This document shows, in pieces, positions 1 through 9,984 of a DNA stretch of 64,000 nucleotides. Position 1 is the first letter of the stretch. Each line of letters opens with the position of its first letter. The position numbers and the translations under genes were made by a program. The notes under the pieces were generated by a model that searched no databases, was not told the DNA's origin, and saw only the letters and a program-made list of their open reading frames with translations. The stretch comes from Chamaecyparis obtusa (taxonomy: Eukaryota; Streptophyta; Pinopsida; Cupressales; Cupressaceae): NCBI GenBank assembly GCA_027943335.1, contig BSBK01007856.1:613763-677762 (forward strand), read 5' to 3'.

Positions 1-1071
1 CTGTTGAGATAGTACAGATGAAAGGATGGGGGATTCTACAACTATGATGGCAAGAAGGGTGAACTCTTGAGGCTCATTGGATGTGGCTTGGATAATCATG
101 GGAGGAGGAGAAGTGGATGGAGATTTGGTGAAGTCAATGCATAGGAATGACTTAATGATGTTGGGAGATGGAAGAGGATCAATGAGTGGGATATATGGAG
201 GAAGGATAACTAATGGGAGAGGTGGATGGGCCTCATCAATGATGGCTTCACATGAAGGATTGAGATGGCATGTCTCGTCAGCTATAGGAGTGGGATTTTT
301 TGTTGGCTTCCTTGTGAAACTCCTTGGAGACTTCCGAATTGGAGGAGGTGATGGACTACAATGTGTAGAAGATGGGGAGCTAGGATATTTCACATAGGTA
401 GGTTTAGAGGAAGCTTGAGAACTGAATTGGCTATTTGGTGAGGTAGGAATGATGGATTGAGGTACGGGATACGAAGTGGTTTGATGGATGCATTCTTTTT
501 GTGGAAGGGGATTTGTGGCACTGTAGTTTAGAATAGAAGATGTTGGATTTAGATAGGATTGTGGATTAGGGTAATGGATTGGAAGACTAGGATTTGGGAT
601 TTGAAAATGATTTGGAGGATAAGGAGATGGAGGATTTGGATAAGGGATGGGAAGACTAGGATTTTAGTTTTGAAAATGATTTGGAAGATAAGGGGATGGA
701 GGATTTGGATAAGGGACATAACTTGGAATGTTGCTATGGAAAGATGGTGATTGGGATATGACCCTAGAAGGGCATGGAGGTATGAAGGATTCATATGGAG
801 GATATGTAGGTTTGAGATAGGAAGAAGGTACAGATGAATAGGATAGTCAATTTCTCTAGTCAAAGGTAGGATAAGGAGTGTTAGTGGATATGCATGAAGG
901 CATGGTAGGATAGTTTGGAGGAATGATTGGATGTTGGGGGATGTTTGGAACAATCCTTGTAAGGTTTTCAAAGTATTCATCATGATCTACAAGATTCTCA
1001 TCATCATTTGGACAGGATGGATTAAAAGGAGAGTCATAATAACCAAACTCATCATAATAGTTTTGAGACAT
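1..1071 (-). pseudogene. Pro-rich Gag N-terminal region of gypsy element D1 (partial)
   Basis: Reads right to left from an ATG at 1071 (MSQNYYDEF) and runs off the left edge. The product is very rich in Pro, Ser and Tyr/Asn, with blocks such as YPNPPSPYLPNHF repeated. Stops interrupt the frame near 850 and 665, so this is a pseudogene. No enzymatic domain is visible in this part. It is called Gag because it lies downstream of a leader, PBS and 5' LTR on the same strand, and because the related element at 17-19 kb runs from a similar Pro/Gln-rich stretch into a CPYPFD segment typical of Tat-type gypsy Gag. The Gag core, protease and polymerase would lie left of the window. Confidence 0.6.
563..719 (-). 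repeat. 69-bp tandem repeat inside the D1 Gag ORF
   Basis: Two units of 69 bp (563-631 and 632-700) plus about 19 bp of a third. 69 is a multiple of three, so each unit adds 23 residues (Pro/Asn/Ser rich, around PNHFQ) without changing the frame. The units differ by roughly ten bases. Confidence 0.8.
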
Positions 1072-3400
1072 GCTGACTTGCAGATGATTTGGATAGGAAT
1101 GAAGGATGAAGATGGATTGGAAGACTAAGGTTTAGAATTAGGTTTGGACTTGGCTCAAAATATGAGGAAAGACTGACTCTAGTGGAAGATGGAAAGGGGA
1201 TGGGGGATGACAAAGATGACTTTGCTAACCTAGGATGGGAGGATTAGACTGGATGCAAGGTGATTTGGAAGACCATGATTTGGGAGACTAGGATGACAAG
1301 ATTCTAAAAGTTTGGATGATTTCTGGATTTGAAGGATTTGACTAACATGGTAACAAGGATTGATTGTAGAACTCTTCGCTTTTTGTTTGTTCAATAGATG
1401 TTTTGCACTGAGTCTGAAACTTTAGAAAACACATCAAGCATAAACTACCTAAGGGAAGGCGAGTATCAAAATCCTTGCCCATAGCTTGATACCCCCTAAA
1501 AGGGGATACGTATGATGAGTATCTTAAGGTGATCCGGTAAACCCCTTGGATTGGTCCTTGCATAAGGATTCTGATACCTTCGAATGTAGATAGGTTAGCT
1601 TCTATTTTATCAAGTTTGTAGTTGTTATGTGGAGTCCTCCCAATCAGTTTGTACGTGCGTGACTCACTTAAGATCCTAGTTGACCATGTCAAAATAGTAG
1701 GGATTATTCACCTACTCGAGCTACCATCAACACGCATCGCTCAAGCTTGAGGGGATGTAAGTGAGAGTTTTCTCAACGCTTTATTTCTATACCAGTCGGG
1801 GAAGGTACCGGTTTGAGGTCGTTCTCTAGAGAGGAAGCGCTTTTCTCCCCGGACAGGCCTCTCTAAAAGTAAAACAGGTGAACTTGTTTGAGTTCAAGTG
1901 TTTTACGTCACTTGTTTTAACAAGGATTTGCATAAATGGGAAACTCCTAGATGCACATCATGAATATTCTTTTCCCAAATTGATTTTAAGTGTGTTTGAA
2001 TTTGAAAACTCTTGAAAACACAAGTGTTTAAGATTTTGATTTGTTCTTTATCTCTTCAAAAAGTAAAAACTTTCGAGCGCTTGCAAGTTCTTTATTTGGG
2101 CATTCAAGATTGAGTTTGTGTGTTGCCTTAGTAACTTTGAAAAGAGTTTTGTTTTGATTTTAAGTCATTCAAGATTGAGTTTTGTTTGAACTGAACTTGA
2201 AAGAGGAAGGAATAGAGATTCTTTTATTTCTTTTTTAAATCACTCAAGATTGTGTTTGATTTGGACTCAATGTAAAAATGACTTCTTTGGACTTTTGGTT
2301 TTGCATTCAAGAGTTTTGTGTGTTAGTTTGTATGTTTTATACCCAAAAATGAGATTCCTAGATTGATTTGATGCATGAAAACTTAGGAAACATTCAAGAT
2401 TTTGCAACAAGAGACATGTTCACATCAATAACAAAGCTTTAGGACTGATTTAGGAATGTTTAGGAACCAATTTGGAAAGATTAGCAAAGATTTTGTTTGA
2501 TTTTTGTTCCTAGTTTGTATTGAAGTTCTTTTTAGCTCTCTTTGATGCATGGAGTTTGATTTAGGACCACTTAGGATTATTTTTTAGTTGATTTTAGGAA
2601 CCACTTAGATTTTTAATGCAAACTTGATGTTCTTTTTATGCTCCCAAAACATGAAATATTCCTACTTTGCATGAATGCTTTTTAAAAGCCCTAGATTTGC
2701 ATGGTTTGAAGCTCCTTTTATCCAACTAAAATATTTTAGGGATGATGTTGATTGCTTTTAGGACCAAATAGGAAATTTTTAAGTTGATTAGGACTAATTA
2801 GGAATGAATAGGAAACATTTGCAAATTCTTTGATTTTAGGCACTCAAGAGTTGTGTTTTAGTGTTCATTTTAAGCAACCAAATGAAATCTTTGAAGTCCT
2901 AATTGATCAAATGAGTTGATGAGCCTTAAGGCCTTAAGGTTTTTAGTTAATTTGATTCCTTCCAAGGGTACCTACAGAAGATGGTGTTAAAAACTTGAAA
3001 CAAGCAGTCAAAAGGGCCTGGAAACCCCTAGAAACCCCAAAAAACCAACTTTTTCTTGGCCTAAGGCCTTACAAGACCTCCTTGTTTTCCATACGAGTAA
3101 AAAAGGTAGGGTATTATGATGGTCTTGACTTGTACAAGTGATGGGTAGGTCTAGTATGAGTTAGGATGAGTTACAGTACGGGCAAACAAGGCCAAAGAGC
3201 CAAAAACAAGCCAGAAAGGCCTAGAATGCTCCCATACGAGTTGTGGGTGGTCCTAGTATGAGTGAGGATCCTTGCTCATACAAGAAATCATCACAAGGAT
3301 TCTATTCATATGAGCATTCACTTAGAACAGGATGAGATTGTTTAAAACTTGAGTTTTTTGCTTGGAAAACCCTAAAAAAGCAGTTCCGAAGGCGTGTAGG
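1072..3400 (-). other. 5' leader of gypsy element D1
   Basis: This is the untranslated region between the PBS (3401-3418) and the Gag ORF. Positions 1340-1900 are clearly homologous to 20220-20690 in element D2 (same order, roughly 80-85% identical by eye), which shows the two are related. A 116-codon open stretch at 1342-1692 lies in this conserved part, but its counterpart in D2 is not open in the same way, so I do not call it a gene. The 1900-3000 part is AT-rich with repeated CACTCAAGATT / CATTCAAGATT phrases. A CATACGAG motif cluster lies at 3088-3330. Confidence 0.55.
3088..3330. repeat. CATACGAG-type motif cluster in the D1 leader
   Basis: At least six degenerate copies of CATACGAG in both orientations occur within 240 bp: CATACGAG (3091 and 3234), AGTATGAG (near 3155 and 3255), CTCATACAAG (3277) and CATATGAG (3307). 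On the element's strand the cluster begins about 70 nt after the PBS. Confidence 0.5.
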
Positions 3401-3418
3401 GTCCCACCGGGCATGCCA
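3401..3418 (-). other. Primer-binding site of element D1
   Basis: On the minus strand the sequence TGGCATGCCCGGTGGGAC begins three bases after the LTR end (CA at 3423-3422). It starts with TGG, as expected for pairing with the CCA end of a tRNA. I do not assign the tRNA. Confidence 0.75.
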
Positions 3419-3998
3419 AAATGTGATCAGTGCAAATCTAATCTATCTTGAAAGGTGTAGACATGTAAAAAATTAGTTTATGAGCATATGCCTAACTTAT
3501 AAAGAAAACCATTTGCAAAGACACTCAGATAGAGCTTAAACGGGAGCACCCTATCACCATTTGATTTGCTCTCACTTTAGGGATGTGGGTGTGCTCTCTA
3601 TTCACATGGAGCATGTCCCTAATGATGATTAGGGGGGGATTTGGATCATTCAAGGACCATGGATACTCTATATTGACACAGAATCAGGTATGGAAGACTT
3701 GATTTGCCCCTAGAGCCCAAGGAGCCAACATGGAGCTAAGATGCAGATTAAGCTACATCATGCTTATGCTAAGATTTTTTTTAACCAAATAGAGATGTGA
3801 TATGATGCTATGCTATGAAAAAAAATGAAAGAAACTAGGTTAATCCATTATTGCTAAGCTATGATGTGTTAGAAAGCTTGAAGAAAATAATGAAATCTAA
3901 CAACTAGGATTGATTATGCTAAAGCTAGAACTAAATTAGCATGATAACAATGCATGAAAATGAAAAACTAAGCTAATACTTTGCTCTTGGAAGGAGGA

Positions 3999-4007
3999 TT
4001 ATTTATA
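3999..4007 (-). promoter_or_regulatory. TATA box of the D1 LTR
   Basis: Minus-strand TATAAATAA about 640 bp inside the LTR from its U3 end. It would start the genomic RNA near 3970, giving an R/U5 of about 550 bp. Confidence 0.5.
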
Positions 4008-4115
4008 GGATTTGGGAAGGGCTTGGGTTAGGAAGAAGACTCAGGGTCAGAGTCAAGGTTTGAGGTAGAGTTTGAGGTAAGGTAAGGGGTATGGTAAGGT
4101 CTAGCTTGGGTTAGA

Positions 4116-4139
4116 GTTGCTCACACATGTGTGAGCAAC
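4116..4139. repeat. 24-bp perfect palindrome in the D1 LTR U3
   Basis: The half-site GTTGCTCACACA is followed exactly by its reverse complement with no spacer. It lies about 110 bp upstream of the LTR TATA box on the element's strand, where an enhancer or repressor site would sit. It could also be a chance remnant of repeat decay. Confidence 0.6.
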
Positions 4140-4642
4140 ACTAGGGAAGTGTGCAAGGGGAAAAAGTGTGGAAGAAGAGACATGGGTCTCTTTATGAGGC
4201 TGTAAGAAGCCTTAAAGAGTGTGTAAGAGGCTTAAATGAGTGTATAAGGCTCATTGAGGGAAGGGTTTGACCAAAAGTCAAGGAGACTTGGATTAGCTTA
4301 GGAAATATAGGAAACATCTCCTAAGTAGGTTTAGGAAAGATTTAGGGAAGATTGGAAGGGTTTAGGAAAGGCTAGAGGATTCTTAGGGTTTTAGGCTTAA
4401 AAAATATAAAATTTATTTAGGGATTGTGACATCATTTATTGAATATTGATTCAATAAAGAGAGGAAAATCACTTAAAATTGATTTAAATGATTTGGGGAG
4501 GGATTCTTTAATTAAAGATGTTTAATTAAAATAAAGGGATTTAATGGCATAAAAATATATTAATTAATTAATTAACAAATGATGATGTCATCAGGGGTTT
4601 TTAGAAGAAAAAAATTTTCTAATGGATTTTTAGGTGTCTACA

Positions 4643-6840
4643 AGATGAATCTAAAATTAGATCAGAATGATTGCATGTGTTATCTGAAGATGCATGCATC
4701 CAATACTTTCATCAAAATAGACACTCCTCTAAATGAAGAGCATTTATGTAGAAAGATCAAGCAATCTATAGCCCTTTGTACCATTTGGATATCCAACGAA
4801 GACACATTCTTTGCTTTGAGGCTCCAAAGCCTTCCTCTTTTTTGTAGGAATGCGAGCCCATTCATGTGATCCAAAAATACAGAAATGTGTAACTTCTGGT
4901 TGTATGCCACTCCATGCTTCAAAAGGAGTTTTTCCTGTAACAAATTTGTGAGGAGATCTATTTTGTATGTATGAAGCACAATTGATTGCTTCAGCCCACA
5001 ATTTAGAGGGAAGGGACCTAGCATGCAACATGCAACTGGCCATCTCTTTCAAAGATTGGTTCTTCCTCTCAGCTACCCCATTATGTTGTGGAGTGTAAGG
5101 AACTGTGTTCTGCAATTGTATTCCTGCTTCAACACAAAGATGTTGGACATCGTTGTTAACATACTCCCCCCCATTATCTGTGCGGAGGATCTTGGTCATT
5201 TTCTCAAATTGCTTCTCTACATGAGCTTTGAGAATCTTGAGATTCTCAAACACTTCAGATTTGAATTTGAGAAAATACACCCATGTGTATCTTGTGTAAT
5301 CATCAATGAATGTTAGGACATATCTAGCTTGGCTCATAGAAGGTTCAGGAAATGGGCCCATTAGATCACTATGAACAAGCTCTAGAGGAGAAGAGGCTCT
5401 CCATGCCATCCCTTTTAATGGAAACTTTTCTTGCGGATGCTTTCCAAGAGCACAACCTTCACATACTCCATCATAAAATTCTATGGTAGACAAGCCTTGC
5501 ACCATCCCCTACTTTCTAAGTTTCTGCATGTATCTAAAATTTAGATGTCCAAATCTTTCATGCCAAATTCTACTTTCATCATTTGCATGTGTTAGTAGTA
5601 AAGTAGAATTTGATTTGGCAACAAAGTCAGAGAAAGTGTACAAATGAGATTGATGATTCACCTTACCAATAACAATTTTGGAGTTCTCTTGCATGTCATA
5701 GATGCTCATTGAATTTGGTGTGAATTCAACTCTCCTGCCTGTTCTAGTATATGTCATTTGATACACAGAAAGGAGATTAACAAAGAGCTTTGGAATATGT
5801 AAGACATTCTCAAAACTTCCATTTTCAAGCTCTACTCTCCCTATTCCAGTTGCCTCTACAAGAGAGCCATCTCCCATGAGAATAGAAGAACTAGAATATG
5901 GTTTCAAAGAAGAAAGAACATCTTTTGTGGCTGCCATGTGGTGTGAAGCTCCGGAGTCTATGATCCATGCATCTGAAGAAGAATTAATAGCAATTAATGC
6001 ATGACCATGGTTTATATTTTCTGGTGCTTTCTCTTCATGCTACTTCTTGGCATTATCTGGGATAAGGCTACCAAGATTATGTTGTTGAAGAGTCTAAGCC
6101 ATGAGATCAATGGTCTTCTTCATGCATAATGATTCTGGATGAAACCCATGGTCGCAATAGGTGCACTTTGATTTACCTTTTTTTCATTTTCTTTTGAGCT
6201 TGTAGATCCACCTAGAGGTTTGAGGTTGCCCTCATTTCTTATATATGAATCCTTCTTCCCTTTGCCTTTGAATTGCTGGTTCAATTTGGAATTGTATTTC
6301 CCATTTTCATGCACAACAAGTGCATGAGGTTGGGAATTCTTCAATGTGCCCATCTTTATATAAGCTTATCTTGCTCATGTATTAGAGACTCAATGAATGT
6401 ATCCAATGTGGGCATCTTCCAAGTTGCTCCTATTGTAAGCCTAACTGTGTGGAAAGCAGAGACAAATACTCTATATTATGGACCCAATTTTGATAGAATA
6501 GCAAGGATTAATTTTCTTTCTTCCTTGGATTTGTCAATACCACAGCCTTTGAGCTGAAGCAATAAGGCCTTAAATTTTGTGAAGAAATCTAGAATAATAT
6601 CAAATCTCCTTGGATCTAATAAGTTGAGCTCATTTTCAAGAATATGAACCCACATCTCATCTTGCTTTCCAAAGAGTGTCTCCAATGCATCCCAAACTTG
6701 CTTTGGAGTTGTGCATGCCTCAACATGAAACAACAATTCATGAGAGATGGATAAGCATAGGAGACCAAAGGCTTCATCCATGCGGTTGAAGTATTTAGAT
6801 TTTTCAACTATTGAATTGGGTTCAACCTTTGTATTCATAA
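4643..6840 (-). pseudogene. Copia Gag-protease-integrase polyprotein (element E)
   Basis: Reading right to left: Gag (UBN2-like) begins at 6838. A CCHC zinc knuckle (CTYC, then GFH, then a final C) is near 6130-6171. The aspartic protease active site WIIDSGASHHM is intact near 5935-5970. GAG-pre-integrase (ESRIWHERFGHLN) is at about 5550. The integrase core has all three catalytic contexts: HSDLMGPF, RTDNGGEY and HNGVAERKN. The frame is broken by stops near 5508, 6043 and 6100 and by shifts near 6475 and below 4744. The downstream linker (about RSVYFDES) ends at the D1 insertion. The product would copy and integrate the element through cytoplasmic particles. This copy is dead. Confidence 0.85.
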
Positions 6841-6999
6841 CTATCTGATGGAGGCCTCTACTTCTAAGCTAAAGCAGAATATTTGGCTTCCAATCAAAGT
6901 AGTTGTATGGTGTGAGAATAATAGAGGCTGTAAACTCCATTCTTTAGGCTCTGATGCTTTGTACCTGCAAAACAAAATACTCTCCTTCCTAGCACCTAA

Positions 7000-7011
7000 G
7001 CTCTGACACCA
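7000..7011 (-). other. Primer-binding site of copia element E
   Basis: Minus-strand TGGTGTCAGAGC, one base from the common copia PBS TGGTATCAGAGC, which pairs with initiator tRNA-Met. It is immediately next to the LTR end (CA at 7013-7012). Confidence 0.8.
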
Positions 7012-7999
7012 TGTGAAATTTGCAGCTATAACTGCATAGAGCAATTAGAAGGAAAAGAAAAACAAATCATGCAGATTATGAGAGAAATAATAGAGTAGCA
7101 AAAAGAAAAGCTAGAGCATTACAATAAAAACTTCTTATTATTACCCATTCAAATGATTGTTCAAAACTGTCTTTTACAAACCTCTGAAAAAGAAGGTCCA
7201 TCTAAACTTGCGCAACAGTAAAAGGTGGAATTGACTGACGCATTAGCTGGTGATTGACAGTCAACATATTATTAGAATTGAGGATCAATCTGCATTAACA
7301 ACCTCAGATTGGGCAATAAAAAATGGATCAAGCCTAACACCAAGCAAAGAACTCAAGTCTACGAAGAAATCAGACTAAAGTTTGAATTAACCACTAACAT
7401 AGCTTCTTCAATGAACTTAAAGACTCCATTGAAAGATTGATGAGATAGACATGTGGGAGCCACAATTTGACGATAGTTGACCCAGTTGAGGTGTATTTCG
7501 GTGATTGGCTAAATGTTTAGTTTTGTGTTGAGATGGAAGTACCATGTCTATTCGAAGCCATTGCTCTGTGTCAATTAATCTACCAGGAACTGAAACAAAC
7601 CACCACACTAAGGGAATAAGATCTGTTGCAAAATTCATTCTGAAAAATGAATGAATGGATGAATAATGAATGATTGCAATTAGTTACTCAAAGGAGTTGC
7701 ATAAGCGTATTATGTTAGAGCTTTTATGTTGAATTGATTGTGTTGCAAATAGAGACTGTAAAGCATCACAAGAGTCTAAACAATTGTATGTAAATTTATT
7801 TTACAATAGTAGAAGAGGGCTTGACTTTGGTGTGTAGGTTTTTTATCTGTAAAGTTTTCCTCACGATAAATTCTCTCTGTCTATTTATTCTTTGTGTTTA
7901 CTCTGTCTAAAATTTGTGCATTCTAATGATTGTTAATAAAATTGAAAGTCATCTCTATTAACATTCAAAAAGGTGTTTTCGCACCTTACTTTCCTTACA
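7012..7999 (-). mobile_element. Probable 5' LTR of copia element E (outer edge uncertain)
   Basis: The inner edge is well set by the adjacent PBS. The outer edge is a guess at the CA ending CCTTACA (7999), which would give 988 bp. Part of 7680-7960 could equally belong to another LTR fragment, because its T-rich TTTTCCTCACGATAAATTCTC phrase looks like a plus-strand copia LTR. No partner LTR is in view. Confidence 0.4.
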
Positions 8000-8620
8000 A
8001 CTACTCCTTTAGATTATTTCTAATTTCTTCCATTCTTAACATTTGATTTGAATTTTTATTTATTTGGAAAAACTGATATCATGTTGGTTCCCACTTTCAC
8101 ATCCTTTTCCAATTGTGGCATTCAATGTTGCCCTAGGAAAGTGAGTTTAGCTAAAAAAAAAATTGGATATTTATTGTTGTTCTCCTCAAGCTTCTATGAT
8201 GTTTCCTCATTCTTTCTTAGCAGTTTGTATTGTGTAAGTTCTACTTTTGTAAGGGTAGTTGGGATAATTTGTATCTTTGATATTCTAATTTTGTGACTGA
8301 GTTTCAACACGCGATTTGATGGTCAAAGACAAAAGCATGCCTCCACCAAATAGTTAATGACTTTTGTTTCATTATTCAACATCACACCATTCACGGTAAT
8401 GCAGTGCAGCTGGATGATTCATGCTAAGTCATTCTTTATACATTGACTTGCCCTTACTGTCAATTTTCAACATTGACTTGCTTTTACAGTCAATTTTCAA
8501 TGCCGAGGTTGAAACTTTAAGTTGCGTTGCCGTGTTAAATTAAAGCTATTAAAATCAAACTTCACCAACCCCAATACCAGGTTAGAACCCCTTTAAAAGG
8601 ACTAAAGACTTACAGGATTT
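8000..8620. other. Intergenic region upstream of the peptide gene
   Basis: AT-rich and apparently low-copy within the window. A short repeat is seen at 8442-8500: the phrase CATTGACTTGC...CAGTCAATTTTCAA occurs twice. Nothing else is recognised. It may contain the promoter of the gene at 8673. Confidence 0.4.
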
Positions 8621-8627
8621 TTGTGGG

Positions 8628-8637
8628 TATAAAAATA
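8628..8637 (+). promoter_or_regulatory. TATA box of the small peptide gene
   Basis: TATAAAAATA lies 36-45 bp upstream of the start codon. Transcription would start near 8660 and leave a very short 5' UTR. A second weaker candidate, TTTAAAAG, is at about 8592. Confidence 0.5.
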
Positions 8638-8672
8638 TAGTTTGCTTGAGAAGGAACATCTCAAAATTTTGC

Positions 8673-9260
8673 ATGATGGATATTTCTACAGTCAGGAGTG
8701 TAACTGCATCACGGCGTGTTTTGGTTCTCTTAGTTTTTATCTTCCTCTCAGACAAGTCTTTAGAAGCACAACCAGGTATTTTAATACCATTTATTGTTAT
8801 ATTGTTGACAGTAATCTTTTTTGAAGTTTTAGATCAAATTCTATTGTACTTTTTTTCTTTTTTTTCAGATTCAAAACTATACATCGTAATACATCATAGA
8901 CTCTAAAAATTATGTCTGCAATAACATAATATGGGACATTGAAAGAATAACCCACATCAAGAATCCTTTGATCCTAGTCTTGCTCAGTTGATTGAAATTA
9001 GAATTAGTCTTTAATACATTTGCTTGAATATATATGTTTTCATTGCAGGTGTTGATAAGGGAGTTTCATCAATGGAAATGTTGCCTCAAGCTGGAAGAAT
9101 TTTAGGGCATTCATCGAATAGGTGGACATTTGAGGGTGGAAAGAGTGGTGTGGAAGTGAGAAAACTTAGAAGAGGGCCTCTAGTCCCACCTTCACCAAAG
9201 CCTCACGGCCCTGTCTCTTATGTTGTCCCAGTTTCTCCCCCTCCACCAGATAGACTGTGA
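8673..9260 (+). CDS. Small secreted peptide precursor, IDA-like or Pro-rich (two exons)
   Basis: Predicted as join(8673..8775, 9049..9260), 104 residues. Exon 1 starts with two ATGs and encodes a signal peptide: a basic N-region (TASRR), a hydrophobic core (VLVLLVFIFL) and a likely cut near SLEA/QPG. The intron (8776-9048, 273 bp) has GT...AG ends and a T-rich stretch before the acceptor (TTTTCATTGCAG). It splits a Gly codon and keeps the frame. Exon 2 encodes a variable middle, a basic LRRG site and a Pro-rich tail (PLVPPSPKPHGP, then VSPPPPDRL) up to a TGA. The layout (signal peptide, variable region, short conserved tail) is that of plant peptide hormones. GPLVPPSPKPH resembles the IPPSxPSKRHN core of IDA/IDL abscission peptides but lacks the RHN end, so the family is tentative. 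There are no stops or frameshifts, unlike everything around it. Confidence 0.6.
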
Positions 9261-9984
9261 ACAAGGTCAAGGATGACATGACAGAAAGAAAGAGTAGAAG
9301 GTCAGGCGTGTGATATTTAATACAAAACTAAGCAGCAGAATAAGATCTGAAGAGTTGTATTATGGCCTTTTATATTTAAATGATGCAAATGTGTATTATG
9401 CTCGAAAATCTTTGTTATTAAATTATATTGTAATTTTTCCATTAAAGTAGACTTTATATATCTTTTAGATTAAGTTATAGAATTTATTTTTTATTAAATA
9501 AATGTTAAAACAAACCTTAATGTATTGATAGGATGTCTAATTGATAATTGGAGACATCTTTCATAGCAAATCAAATTATAATATTGCTATAACAATTCAA
9601 GTGTGTAGTTTTAGAGTCAAATTTATTGACTTGTTTTCATGAGTAGTAGTTCATAAGAACTTTTCTTTCATAAGAACTTTTCTTTCATAAGAATGGATGA
9701 TACACTTAGCACTCATTGCATATGGGTGATGCTCACAAAAGTAAAGTAGTATTAAACTTTTCTGAGATGACAAACATTAGACCTTTCCAGAAAATCACCA
9801 TATGCGTATATGCAAGAAAATACAATCTTATAAATCAAATCAAATTATTAATTATTATTAATTTAATTAATACTCACTAGAAATTGATGCTTATCATGTA
9901 AATGAATATTTTTCTTTTAAGTAAAAGGTGGAAGCCTGAATATTTTATATTAATAGAAAATATATAAAAAATCCAAATTTACTC
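9261..9984. other. AT-rich 3' flank of the peptide gene
   Basis: Contains AATAAG near 9341 and AT-rich stretches that could serve as polyadenylation signals, and a short direct repeat (CATAAGAACTTTTCTTT twice near 9650-9690). No other feature is seen. Confidence 0.35.

Larger units (their letters stand above)
3422..4642 (-). mobile_element. 5' LTR of Ty3/gypsy element D1
   Basis: 1221 bp. On the minus strand it starts TGTAGACACC and ends GATCACA, so it has the TG...CA ends, and it is followed directly by the PBS. A minus-strand TATA box lies at 3999-4007 and a 24-bp perfect palindrome about 110 bp upstream of it. The partner LTR and the target duplication lie outside the window. The base run next to the outer end is AGATG (4643-4647). 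It interrupts the copia ORF that resumes at 4643, so D1 is younger than element E. Confidence 0.75.
4643..7011 (-). mobile_element. Ty1/copia element E, 5' half (interrupted by D1)
   Basis: Minus-strand copia with Gag, zinc knuckle, protease, GAG-pre-integrase and integrase in the usual order. It is cut off at 4643 in the linker after integrase by the D1 LTR. The reverse transcriptase and RNase H half should lie left of the window. The PBS is at 7000-7011 and an LTR starts at 7012. Confidence 0.8.

Noticed and set aside
549..983. 144-codon antisense ORF rich in Leu/Ile/His
   Set aside because: It is a shadow of the Pro-rich frame starting at 1071; repeats divisible by three keep all frames open.
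8048..8296. 82-codon ORF, Phe/Ser rich
   Set aside because: AT-rich chance ORF without signal peptide, domain or promoter context.
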